From: Agaribacillus aureus
GTDB lineage: Bacteria; Bacteroidota; Bacteroidia; Cytophagales; Cyclobacteriaceae
Assembly (NCBI GenBank): GCA_030442055.1
Contig: JAUJEB010000004.1
Location: 496,001-560,000 of the forward strand
DNA length: 64,000 nt
Direction: 5' to 3'
This document shows, piece after piece, positions 56,993 to 64,000 of this stretch. Position 1 is the stretch's first letter; each line of letters starts with the position of its first letter. Position numbers and translations under genes: made by a program. The notes beneath the pieces are model-generated. The model did not search any database, was not told the origin of the DNA, and was given only the letters and a program-made list of their open reading frames with translations.

Positions 56993-59740
56993 ATGAAGAA
57001 AGTTATTACCTTATCAGTACTATCAATGATAGGGCTATTCCCCATTTTTGGTAACCAAAGCTTCGGACAGACGACCACTATTTCAGGAAAAGTTTATGAC
57101 TCCCAGACCAATGACCCGCTCGTGGGCGTTAATATTTTAGTTAAAGGAACAGTTTTGGGAACCATTTCCAATGCCAGTGGCAGTTTCAATCTTAACGTAA
57201 GCCAGGCGCCGCCTTTAACCATACAAATATCTATAGTAGGTTACATCTCACAAGAGCTTGAAATTACTGATAGCCAGATGGAAGGGTTGGAAATAGGCAT
57301 GGAAGAGCAGACCATTCTAGGCCAGGAAATTGTCGTATCCGCCTCCAGAGTAGAAGAAAGTATCCTTGAATCGCCGGTATCGGTAGAGAGGCTGGATATC
57401 AGAGCCATCAGAGAATCAGCTTCCCCAAGTTTTTATGATCAAATAAAAACGCTGAAAGGAATCGATGTCAGTACGCAGAGTATGACCTTTACTTCCATCA
57501 ACCCACGGGGTTTTGGTGCGAATGGAAACACAAGAACTGTTCAGCTAATAGATGGCATCGATAACCAGGCCCCGGGTCTCAACTTCCCGGTAGGCAATAT
57601 TGTTGGTATTAACGATCTGGATCTGGAAAGTGTCGAAATTTTGCCCGGCGCGGCCTCGGCACTTTATGGACCAAATGCCATACAGGGAATCATATTAATG
57701 AACAGCAAAAGCCCCTTTGAATACCAGGGCCTTAGCGTAAGTGCCAAGGTCGGGCTAAACCACGTCGATGAGGAAGATGATGACATGTCTATTTACAACG
57801 ACTATTCCCTAAGATATGCCAAAGCATTTAACAACAAATTTGCCTTTAAAATCACCGGGAGTTTTCTGAGAGCCAGTGACTGGAGAGGCGTGGATTATAG
57901 AGATCAGAGTGATATTGTTGAGCGAAGCCCTGAAAATATTGACCCTAACAACCGATCGTCCAGAACCTATGATGGTGTAAATGTCTACGGCGATCCGTTA
58001 CTCAATGTCGGCATACTGGGGCAAGGTTCGGCCGCCGCCGCACTGTTGCCCACCAATGCTTCCGGCAATTTTACACCGACAGGATATACAGAATCTGAAT
58101 TTGTAGATAACACGACCGAAAGTATTAAGCTTGGTACAGCGTTACACTATCGTATCAATGATCAAATCGAGGCATTTGGACAATTTAATTACGGGCGGGG
58201 TAGCACCGTATACACCGCCAATGACCGGTTTGTTTTAGACGACTTTGTGATCTGGACTGCCAAACTTGAGCTTAGGGGAAGCAACTTCTTTTTACGTGGC
58301 TACACCACACAGGAAAATTCCGGCGACACTTTCGCCGCCAATACGCTCGCTTCACTTATTAATGTACAAACCACCATTCCGACTTATGTGGGAGCGTTTG
58401 GTGCAGCCCGGCTGGGAGGCGCCAGCGTTGACGCCGCCCATGACGCAGCAAGAATTGCCAGCGACGGCTTAAGAGCTCAGAACCTGGCAAATGGAAGGTA
58501 TCAGCAATTATACGATTCCTTAAGAGCCGTCCCAATATCACGGGGAGGGGCGAAATTCCTGGATAGAACCGACCTGTTTCACTACGAAGGCATGTACAAT
58601 TTTTCCAATGAAATAGACTTTGCGGAAATAATCGTTGGTGCTAATTATAGAAAATACGCTTTAGAGTCGGAAGGTACTTTGTTTGCTTTACAAGACAACG
58701 GCGACGAATTTGATATCAATGAGTGGGGAGCCTACGCGCAGATCATTAAAAGACTTTTGGATGAAAGGCTGGACGTGACCGCCTCCATCCGCTACGACAA
58801 AAATGAGTTCTTCGACGGTCAGTTCTCCCCTAGAATATCCGGTGTATATAGCGCAGGGGAAAATCGTAATCACAATATCCGGGGATCCTTTCAACGGGGC
58901 TTTAGAATACCCACCACACAGGATCAGTTTATTGATTTGGATGTGGTTACCCGGAGATTGGTTGGTAGCAACCGTAGCCTGGTAGACAGGTTTCAGTTTG
59001 AAACCAATCCGGTTTATCTGACCTCCAGCGTTGCCACCGCCCAGCAATCCGGAAATACCGGTGACCTGGAACTGGTAACTTTTGAAGATTTTAAGACTGA
59101 GAAAGTAAATACCTTCGAGGTGGGTTATAAAGGTTTGATCCAAAATAAATTGTTAATCGATGCCTATTATTATTTCAGTACCTTCAAGGACTTTATCACG
59201 GAAATCGACTTTACCCAGGCACCGGCAGGGTCCAGCCAGGGCGACATCGTCAATGGCTCCGTCGCCTTGCAGCGATACGGATTTGATGTCAACTATGATG
59301 GTGATGTACAATCCCAGGGCTGGGCATTAGGCGCCGAGTATTCCTTGCCAAAGGGGTATGTCGTCGGCGGTAATATAGCCTACAATGAGTTAATCGATCA
59401 GGAAGAGTTGCTGGCGCAGGGATTAAATACGTTTTTTAACACTCCCGAATACCGCTACAACATCAAGCTGTCGAACCGGAAAGTGACTGATAAACTGGGT
59501 TTCAACCTGGTGTACAGGTGGCAGGATGCCTTCATATGGGAATCATCATTTGGGGAAGGTGTTGTCCCCGCCTTTGGAACCGTGGATGCCCAGGTAAGTT
59601 ACAGGGTGCCCAGCATTAAATCAGTCATCAAATTGGGCGGTTCAAACATCTTTAACGAAAGATACACCACCTCATTTGGTAATCCGAGAATTGGAGGGCT
59701 GTACTATATATCACTTACCTTTGATGAATTTTTCAATTAA
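56993..59740 (+). CDS. TonB-dependent receptor with CarboxypepD-reg domain
   Basis: A 915-residue outer-membrane receptor: signal peptide (1-25), carboxypeptidase-regulatory-like domain (about 28-115, KVYDSQTNDPLVGVNILVKG), plug (about 120-245, QTMLGQEIVVSASR-type TonB-box neighbourhood and PGAASALYGPNAIQGI), then the beta barrel, ending in an aromatic residue followed by FFN. It is of the outer-membrane receptor type that imports one ligand, not a SusC (no adjacent SusD). It is followed 18 bp later by an SGNH lipoprotein gene, its likely partner. Substrate unknown. Confidence 0.9.
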   Translation: MKKVITLSVLSMIGLFPIFGNQSFGQTTTISGKVYDSQTNDPLVGVNILVKGTVLGTISNASGSFNLNVSQAPPLTIQISIVGYISQELEITDSQMEGLEIGMEEQTILGQEIVVSASRVEESILESPVSVERLDIRAIRESASPSFYDQIKTLKGIDVSTQSMTFTSINPRGFGANGNTRTVQLIDGIDNQAPGLNFPVGNIVGINDLDLESVEILPGAASALYGPNAIQGIILMNSKSPFEYQGLSVSAKVGLNHVDEEDDDMSIYNDYSLRYAKAFNNKFAFKITGSFLRASDWRGVDYRDQSDIVERSPENIDPNNRSSRTYDGVNVYGDPLLNVGILGQGSAAAALLPTNASGNFTPTGYTESEFVDNTTESIKLGTALHYRINDQIEAFGQFNYGRGSTVYTANDRFVLDDFVIWTAKLELRGSNFFLRGYTTQENSGDTFAANTLASLINVQTTIPTYVGAFGAARLGGASVDAAHDAARIASDGLRAQNLANGRYQQLYDSLRAVPISRGGAKFLDRTDLFHYEGMYNFSNEIDFAEIIVGANYRKYALESEGTLFALQDNGDEFDINEWGAYAQIIKRLLDERLDVTASIRYDKNEFFDGQFSPRISGVYSAGENRNHNIRGSFQRGFRIPTTQDQFIDLDVVTRRLVGSNRSLVDRFQFETNPVYLTSSVATAQQSGNTGDLELVTFEDFKTEKVNTFEVGYKGLIQNKLLIDAYYYFSTFKDFITEIDFTQAPAGSSQGDIVNGSVALQRYGFDVNYDGDVQSQGWALGAEYSLPKGYVVGGNIAYNELIDQEELLAQGLNTFFNTPEYRYNIKLSNRKVTDKLGFNLVYRWQDAFIWESSFGEGVVPAFGTVDAQVSYRVPSIKSVIKLGGSNIFNERYTTSFGNPRIGGLYYISLTFDEFFN

Positions 59741-59758
59741 TAAAATTGCTGAATTAAA

Positions 59759-61357
59759 ATGAAACAGACATATAATCTACTATTTGGTTTGCTGGCCTTC
59801 ATACTTGTTTTTACGGCCTGCGATACGGAGGATGACCTGGTCGATCAAAGAAAAACAGACAATCCCCTCATTACGCCACCGGATCCGACCGGCACGCCCG
59901 GTTCAGCTGATTTTAGTAAATACATCGCCATTGGAAATTCTATCACCGCCGGCTATATGGATGGCGCCTTATATGATGATGGGCAGGCCAATTCCTTTCC
60001 AAACCTGCTTGCTGCGCAATTCCGGATTTCCGGTATCGGTGGAGGAGATTTTAATCAGCCGGCTATTAATTCCTTATTGGGATTCAATACCATAGTAGAG
60101 AATCCCATTCCAGGAACAGAAACATATTTCGGAAGGTTTGAGTTGGATTTGGACATACCGGGACCGGTGCCAGTAGTTGTAACCCAAGATGAGCTACTCG
60201 CTTTTTTGACGCCTTACTCTGGTCCTTCCATAAATAATTTTGGCGCGCCAGGAATATTATTAGGCCAGTTGTTAACACCCGCAGCAGGCGGTCCCAATGA
60301 TGAGGCTAACCCACTTTACAATCCTTACTATTTCCGGTTTGCCTCCAATCCCGGCGGATCAACGATCATTGCCGACGCCATTGCTGCCCAGCCTTCATTT
60401 TTTACGCTGTGGATTGGCAATAATGATTTATTAGGCTATGCCTTGTCAGGAGCGACTAACGAGCTCATTTTCACAGACGACGGAGATTTCGACACGCAAT
60501 ATAACGCCGCCCTGGGATCTTTACTGACCAATACTACAGCTAAAGGGGTCATCGTCAATATTCCCCCCATACTGGCTTTGCCCGTTTTCAGAGCGGTACC
60601 CTATAACCCTGTTCCTTTGGATGAGGCTACGGCTACTACCTTGAACACTGCCTTTGGAGGTTTCAACGCCGCATTGGATGGATTAACCGGCATCGGACAA
60701 ATAACAGCGGACGAGGCCAACAAGAGAAAAGTCTCCTATGCGGCAGGCACCAACCCGCTTTTGATATTTGATGAAGACCTGGAAGACCTTGGTGACAAGT
60801 TTGATCTTCTTGTCGGGGGTGGTGCCATTACCTCAGAGCAAAGGGCAGCCCTGGAACCATTCGTTCAGGCCAGACCTACCACCGCTGCTGATTTGGTGTT
60901 GCTAAGTGCCTCCGTCGCAATAGGGGAAGATTTGAACCCAGACGCTCCGGGTACCGCCTTAAATGGCATCAGTGTGCCTTTTGGTGATGAATACATTTTA
61001 ACCCCGGAAGAACAAGCAGCCATTAATGAAAGGGCCGTGGCCTTCAACACCACTATTGGAACGGCTGCTGCCACCAACAGTGACCGGATAGCGCTTTATG
61101 ATACTAATTCACCCACCGGTGTATTTTTCGATCTTTTTGGATTAAGTGATGGCGTCATCGGTGCAGAAATTGAGGGATTTAACTACCAGCCCGATTTTTC
61201 GCCTAATGGCTTATTTTCGACCGATGCCGTGCACCCCAATCCCAAGGGACAAGCCATATTGGCCAATGAAATTATCGGGGTGATTAATGCCGCATTTGGC
61301 GCCGAAATTCCCAAAGTTGATATTGTTCCGTTCAGAACTGTATTGGTAGCGCAATAA
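59759..61357 (+). CDS. SGNH-fold lipoprotein, receptor partner
   Basis: A 532-residue lipoprotein: signal peptide with lipobox ending at Cys21 (FTACDTEDD). The SGNH domain starts at about residue 55 with IAIGNSITAGY, where the usual GDS is GNS (Gly59-Asn60-Ser61). WIGNNDLLG is the third block and DAVHPNPKGQ gives Asp489/His492. Ser, Asn, Asp and His are all present; the changed Asp60 is structural. Many homologues are esterases or lipases. Coded directly after a TonB-dependent receptor and ended by a strong terminator, it probably handles an esterified ligand at the cell surface. Confidence 0.83.
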   Translation: MKQTYNLLFGLLAFILVFTACDTEDDLVDQRKTDNPLITPPDPTGTPGSADFSKYIAIGNSITAGYMDGALYDDGQANSFPNLLAAQFRISGIGGGDFNQPAINSLLGFNTIVENPIPGTETYFGRFELDLDIPGPVPVVVTQDELLAFLTPYSGPSINNFGAPGILLGQLLTPAAGGPNDEANPLYNPYYFRFASNPGGSTIIADAIAAQPSFFTLWIGNNDLLGYALSGATNELIFTDDGDFDTQYNAALGSLLTNTTAKGVIVNIPPILALPVFRAVPYNPVPLDEATATTLNTAFGGFNAALDGLTGIGQITADEANKRKVSYAAGTNPLLIFDEDLEDLGDKFDLLVGGGAITSEQRAALEPFVQARPTTAADLVLLSASVAIGEDLNPDAPGTALNGISVPFGDEYILTPEEQAAINERAVAFNTTIGTAAATNSDRIALYDTNSPTGVFFDLFGLSDGVIGAEIEGFNYQPDFSPNGLFSTDAVHPNPKGQAILANEIIGVINAAFGAEIPKVDIVPFRTVLVAQ

Positions 61358-61382
61358 CAATATTTTAACACCATAAGTCCAA

Positions 61383-61415
61383 AAAAACCATTCCGCTTGG
61401 AATGGTTTTTTTGTC
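61383..61415 (+). terminator. bidirectional Rho-independent terminator
   Basis: AAAAACCATTCC (61383-61394) pairs with GGAATGGTTTTT (61399-61410) around a GCTT loop. A-tract on the left and T-tract on the right let it work for the lipoprotein transcript and, reversed, for the minus-strand acyltransferase ending at 61438. Confidence 0.9.
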
Positions 61416-61437
61416 TTTTGAAAAGTCTTTTATTGCT

Positions 61438-61908
61438 TTAAACCGTTCGCATGAATTTAGCCGGCACTCCAGCCACCACGGCATTGTCGGGGACGTCTTT
61501 GGTGACTACCGCTCCACAGCCTATAATGGCATTTTTGCCGATGGTTACGCCGCACAGAATCGTAACACTAGAGCCAATTGAAGCACCTTCTTTGACCAGT
61601 GTCGGTTCACAAACCCAGTCTTCCTCTGTTTGCATACTGCCATCAGGGTTTGTTGACCGGGGGTATTTATCATTGGTAAAGGTCACATTATGACCGATGA
61701 ACACCCTGTCCTCAACCGTAACACCTTCGCAAATAAAAGTGTGGGATGATACCTTGCAGTCTTTTCCAATCCTCGCTCCTTTTTGGATCTCCACAAAGGT
61801 TCCTATCTTGGTGCGATCGTCTATTTCGCAGCCATACAGATTGACAAAAGAATATATACGGACATCTTCACCCAGCTTAACATCATCCGAAATCAAACAA
61901 TACTGCAT
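61438..61908 (-). CDS. hexapeptide-repeat sugar acyltransferase (WlbB/WbpD-like)
   Basis: A 156-residue left-handed beta-helix enzyme: SDDVKLGEDVRIYSFVNLYG, KIGTFVEIQKGARIGKDCKV, FICEGVTVEDRVFIGHNVTFTND and VVTKDVPDNAVVAGVPAKFM. It has the layout of WbpD/WlbB, which N-acetylate the 3-amino group of a UDP-2-acetamido-3-amino-glucuronate; the Gfo/Idh oxidoreductase 11 bp upstream would fit WbpB/WlbA. Aminotransferase and remaining genes may lie beyond the window edge. Related to the acyltransferase at 38859. Confidence 0.88.
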   Translation of the reverse strand: MQYCLISDDVKLGEDVRIYSFVNLYGCEIDDRTKIGTFVEIQKGARIGKDCKVSSHTFICEGVTVEDRVFIGHNVTFTNDKYPRSTNPDGSMQTEEDWVCEPTLVKEGASIGSSVTILCGVTIGKNAIIGCGAVVTKDVPDNAVVAGVPAKFMRTV

Positions 61909-61919
61909 ATTTTCACAAT

Positions 61920-62930
61920 TTAAAGTTTTACCTCTTTCCCGCCATTTCTAAGCGAAATGTCAGAGGCTTCCAGTATTTTAACTACTTGCAGTCCCTCCAG
62001 GCCGCCATTAATTGGTTTTGTTTTATTTTGAATGCAATCTACCAGGTGTGCTGCTTCAAGTTTCAGGGCCTCCGTCATTTCCACAACCGGCACTAGGATA
62101 TCTCCCGAATGATACTTTACCTGTAACTTGTAAAATTCGCTTTTTTCCTGCACCTCTTCCACCCGCTTATTATAGATTTTTATTTTCTCATCAGCCTCAA
62201 GATCATCCCAAACCAACATCTTTTTATCTCCTGCTACCAGGGTTTTACGCACTTTAACCGGAGAGAGCCAGTTGGCATGAAAATGACCAATAAAATTGTT
62301 TTCACATTTCACCGTAAGATAGGCTACATCCTCAAATCCCTTACCTATATGATCGGCCCCTACCGCATTAACGGAAACGGGCTTGATATCCTTATTGAGG
62401 AAATTCATTATAGACAGATCGTGGGGTGCCAGATCCCATATAACATTAGCATCATATTGAAATAAACCGAGATTTACCCGCACCGAATCGTAATAGTATA
62501 AACTACCCAGCTCTCCGCTTTCCACCAGTTCCTTCATCTTCCTCACGGCTCCCGTAAATAAAAAGGTGTGATCTACCATTATCAGTAAACCTTTTTTCTC
62601 CGCAATTTCTATTAATTCCTCTGCTTCAGCCACTGTCGCCGTAAACGGTTTTTCAACAAAAATATGCTTTCCGTTTAGCAACGCCTGCTTGGCCAGCTTA
62701 AAGTGCGTGGATGTGGAAGTAATAATGGCTACCAATTCGATATCGGGATCATTCAGAATACTTTCAGCTTCCGTTTCAGCCTTGATATCGGGATAGTTGG
62801 CACTTAATAATTTTAGTCGGTCCTCAGCTATATCAGAGACTTTTACAACATTTAAGTTTTCATTTGAAACAAAATTCCTAACAATATTTGGCCCCCAATA
62901 ACCGTAGCCAATTACACCAGTATTTATCAT
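61920..62930 (-). CDS. Gfo/Idh/MocA-family oxidoreductase (WlbA/WbpB-like)
   Basis: A 336-residue NAD(P)-dependent oxidoreductase. The dinucleotide loop is GYGYWG (8-13), EKP at 93-95 is the conserved active-site Lys-Pro pair, and WDLAPHDLSIM carries the His. In surface-sugar clusters beside a hexapeptide acyltransferase, relatives oxidise the 3-position of a UDP-amino-glucuronate before amination. Other Gfo/Idh enzymes act on inositol or glucose, so the substrate is context-based. It is cotranscribed with the acyltransferase. Confidence 0.88.
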   Translation of the reverse strand: MINTGVIGYGYWGPNIVRNFVSNENLNVVKVSDIAEDRLKLLSANYPDIKAETEAESILNDPDIELVAIITSTSTHFKLAKQALLNGKHIFVEKPFTATVAEAEELIEIAEKKGLLIMVDHTFLFTGAVRKMKELVESGELGSLYYYDSVRVNLGLFQYDANVIWDLAPHDLSIMNFLNKDIKPVSVNAVGADHIGKGFEDVAYLTVKCENNFIGHFHANWLSPVKVRKTLVAGDKKMLVWDDLEADEKIKIYNKRVEEVQEKSEFYKLQVKYHSGDILVPVVEMTEALKLEAAHLVDCIQNKTKPINGGLEGLQVVKILEASDISLRNGGKEVKL

Positions 62931-62988
62931 TCTGAGTATATATTTAAATTAAATAATTGAAAGATGAAATTAAATAAACAGAGGAGTA

Positions 62989-64000
62989 TCACCCGCCACC
63001 TTTTCCAAAAATTACTACAGGTATGGTATTTAGTAATATTTCGAAGTCAAGTTTGATTGACCGATGTTCTATGTAATATAAATCCAAAACAATTTGATCA
63101 TTAAAAAGCACTTCATCCCGTCCTTTTATCTGCCATAAGCCGGTCATTCCTGGTATAACGCTGAATCGTTTCTTTTGCCAATCTGCCATGTGCTTGTATT
63201 CATATGGTAGGTTTGGCCTGGGACCTACCAAACTCATCTCTCCTTTAAGTACATTAATCAGCTGGGGGAATTCATCTATGGAAAGTTTTCTTAAGACCTT
63301 ACCTATGGTAGTGATACGCGGATCGTTTTTGAGTTTAGTTGTTGCCTCGTTCTCCAGAATCATTTTAATCACCTTATCCTGGTGTATCTGATTACTTGAC
63401 GAGGTTCTCATAGAGCGGAATTTGTACATCTTAAATTCCTCTCCGTTTAATCCTACTGAGGTAGCTTTATAAAAAATTGGACCGGGAGATGATAACTTAA
63501 TCAAAGTGGCTATAAATATCCATACCGGCATAAAAGCAATGATGATTATACTTGCCACTACCAGGTCAAAAAATCTCTTAAACATGTGATAGAAATACAG
63601 TTTCCTGGGAGGGTGGAACCGGAAGGAAGAGACCATTCCTATCTGTTCGATTTCAATTTTTTCATTGACAATATTGTAGAAATCTGACGCGATATGGATC
63701 GTCCTGTTAGTACTCTTACACCTGTTAATAATATCATGTAACCGTTCAACACTTTGATAATTGGCCGTAACCAGTATATCGCAGATCTGAAGTCTGGACA
63801 CAATATGCTTTAAGTCATCCAGGTTACCCAAAACCGGAAGCTTTCCCAGCATGTTGTTTTCGTCTTCATAATATTCTTCTTCACCATCGTCGACAAAACC
63901 TACCAGACTAAAATTGCTGTTCTTGATCGTGGATAAATACTTGGCTCTTTGCATGCTCTCCTTGCCGACACCCACAATAAGCATATTGCGGTTAATTCTT
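62989..64000 (-). CDS. priming sugar-phosphate transferase (polyprenyl glycosylphosphotransferase), 5' end outside window
   Basis: Visible: at least 331 residues, with the frame still open at the window edge (in-frame codons read R-I-N-R-N before the first Met at 63984), so the true start may be outside. The N-terminal Rossmann region (MLIVGVGKESMQRA, KLPVLGNLDDL) is the CoA-binding-like domain; a membrane helix (about 135-160, FFDLVVASIIIIAFMPVW) precedes the catalytic domain with FRSMR, DPRITTIGKVLRKLSIDE and LVGPRPNLPYE. It transfers a sugar 1-phosphate to undecaprenyl phosphate to start the repeat unit. The first gene seen of a locus that continues to the right. Confidence 0.88.
   Translation of the reverse strand, partial: RINRNMLIVGVGKESMQRAKYLSTIKNSNFSLVGFVDDGEEEYYEDENNMLGKLPVLGNLDDLKHIVSRLQICDILVTANYQSVERLHDIINRCKSTNRTIHIASDFYNIVNEKIEIEQIGMVSSFRFHPPRKLYFYHMFKRFFDLVVASIIIIAFMPVWIFIATLIKLSSPGPIFYKATSVGLNGEEFKMYKFRSMRTSSSNQIHQDKVIKMILENEATTKLKNDPRITTIGKVLRKLSIDEFPQLINVLKGEMSLVGPRPNLPYEYKHMADWQKKRFSVIPGMTGLWQIKGRDEVLFNDQIVLDLYYIEHRSIKLDFEILLNTIPVVIFGKGGG

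Noticed and set aside
58688-59143. 151-codon minus-strand frame opposite the TonB-dependent receptor
   Set aside because: Antisense shadow; the receptor frame is intact.

Overview
The window looks like chromosomal DNA of a Bacteroidota member, most likely Cytophagales. Signs are a gliding gene (gldC), a CarboxypepD-reg TonB-dependent receptor, the ftsX-DUF3098-uppP-truB-ribF run, a BY-kinase of the Bacteroidota type, and few Shine-Dalgarno sites. No rRNA, tRNA, CRISPR array, phage or insertion sequence was seen. The genus is not claimed.

Left part (1-21967): after the tail of a parallel beta-helix protein, an approximately 21 kb block on the minus strand encodes an exopolysaccharide system. 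Its distal part holds the assembly genes: Wzz/BY-kinase, Wzx flippase, Wzy-like polymerase, two glycosyltransferases and a sulfotransferase. Its proximal part is a tailoring set: two acyl-CoA-dehydrogenase-fold flavoproteins, a stand-alone carrier protein, a stand-alone adenylation enzyme, two FemAB/GNAT proteins, an AAC(3)-fold acyltransferase, two deacetylase-fold proteins, a DUF354 protein and an SGNH protein. The adenylation pocket read from the sequence (D-L-L-Y-I-A-L-V-I-K) is very close to what I remember for the L-prolyl ligases of pyrrole-2-carboxylate biosynthesis. The dehydrogenase next to the carrier has the isovaleryl-CoA-dehydrogenase-type catalytic Glu. I infer that the cluster makes a carrier-bound pyrrole (or another proline-derived group) to decorate a polysaccharide. 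This is the main candidate for an undescribed system.

Middle (21968-42436): a gene-poor AT-rich stretch with one probable 52-residue membrane protein, then DUF2167, a VIT1-like transporter, menC, ppa, queA, mscS-like and YfhO-like genes. A three-gene nonulosonate-type module follows (SpsF-like cytidylyltransferase, NeuB-like synthase, KdsC-like phosphatase), then a 611-residue putative transferase, a second flippase, a DegT aminotransferase with a hexapeptide acyltransferase, a glycosyltransferase, pfkA and a LemA-like gene. This is a second surface-glycan locus mixed with housekeeping genes.

Right part (42462-61357): miaA, then a tightly packed plus-strand run of a large hybrid histidine kinase, a CheY-like receiver, a small unknown, a PhnP-like hydrolase and an NFACT/RqcH-like protein. 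Next come an ECF-like sigma factor with a probable anti-sigma or membrane partner, the ftsX-DUF3098-uppP-truB-ribF-gldC series, and a TonB-dependent receptor paired with a large SGNH lipoprotein. The end (61438-64000) opens a third surface-sugar locus on the minus strand: hexapeptide acyltransferase, Gfo/Idh/MocA oxidoreductase and a priming sugar-phosphate transferase cut by the window edge.
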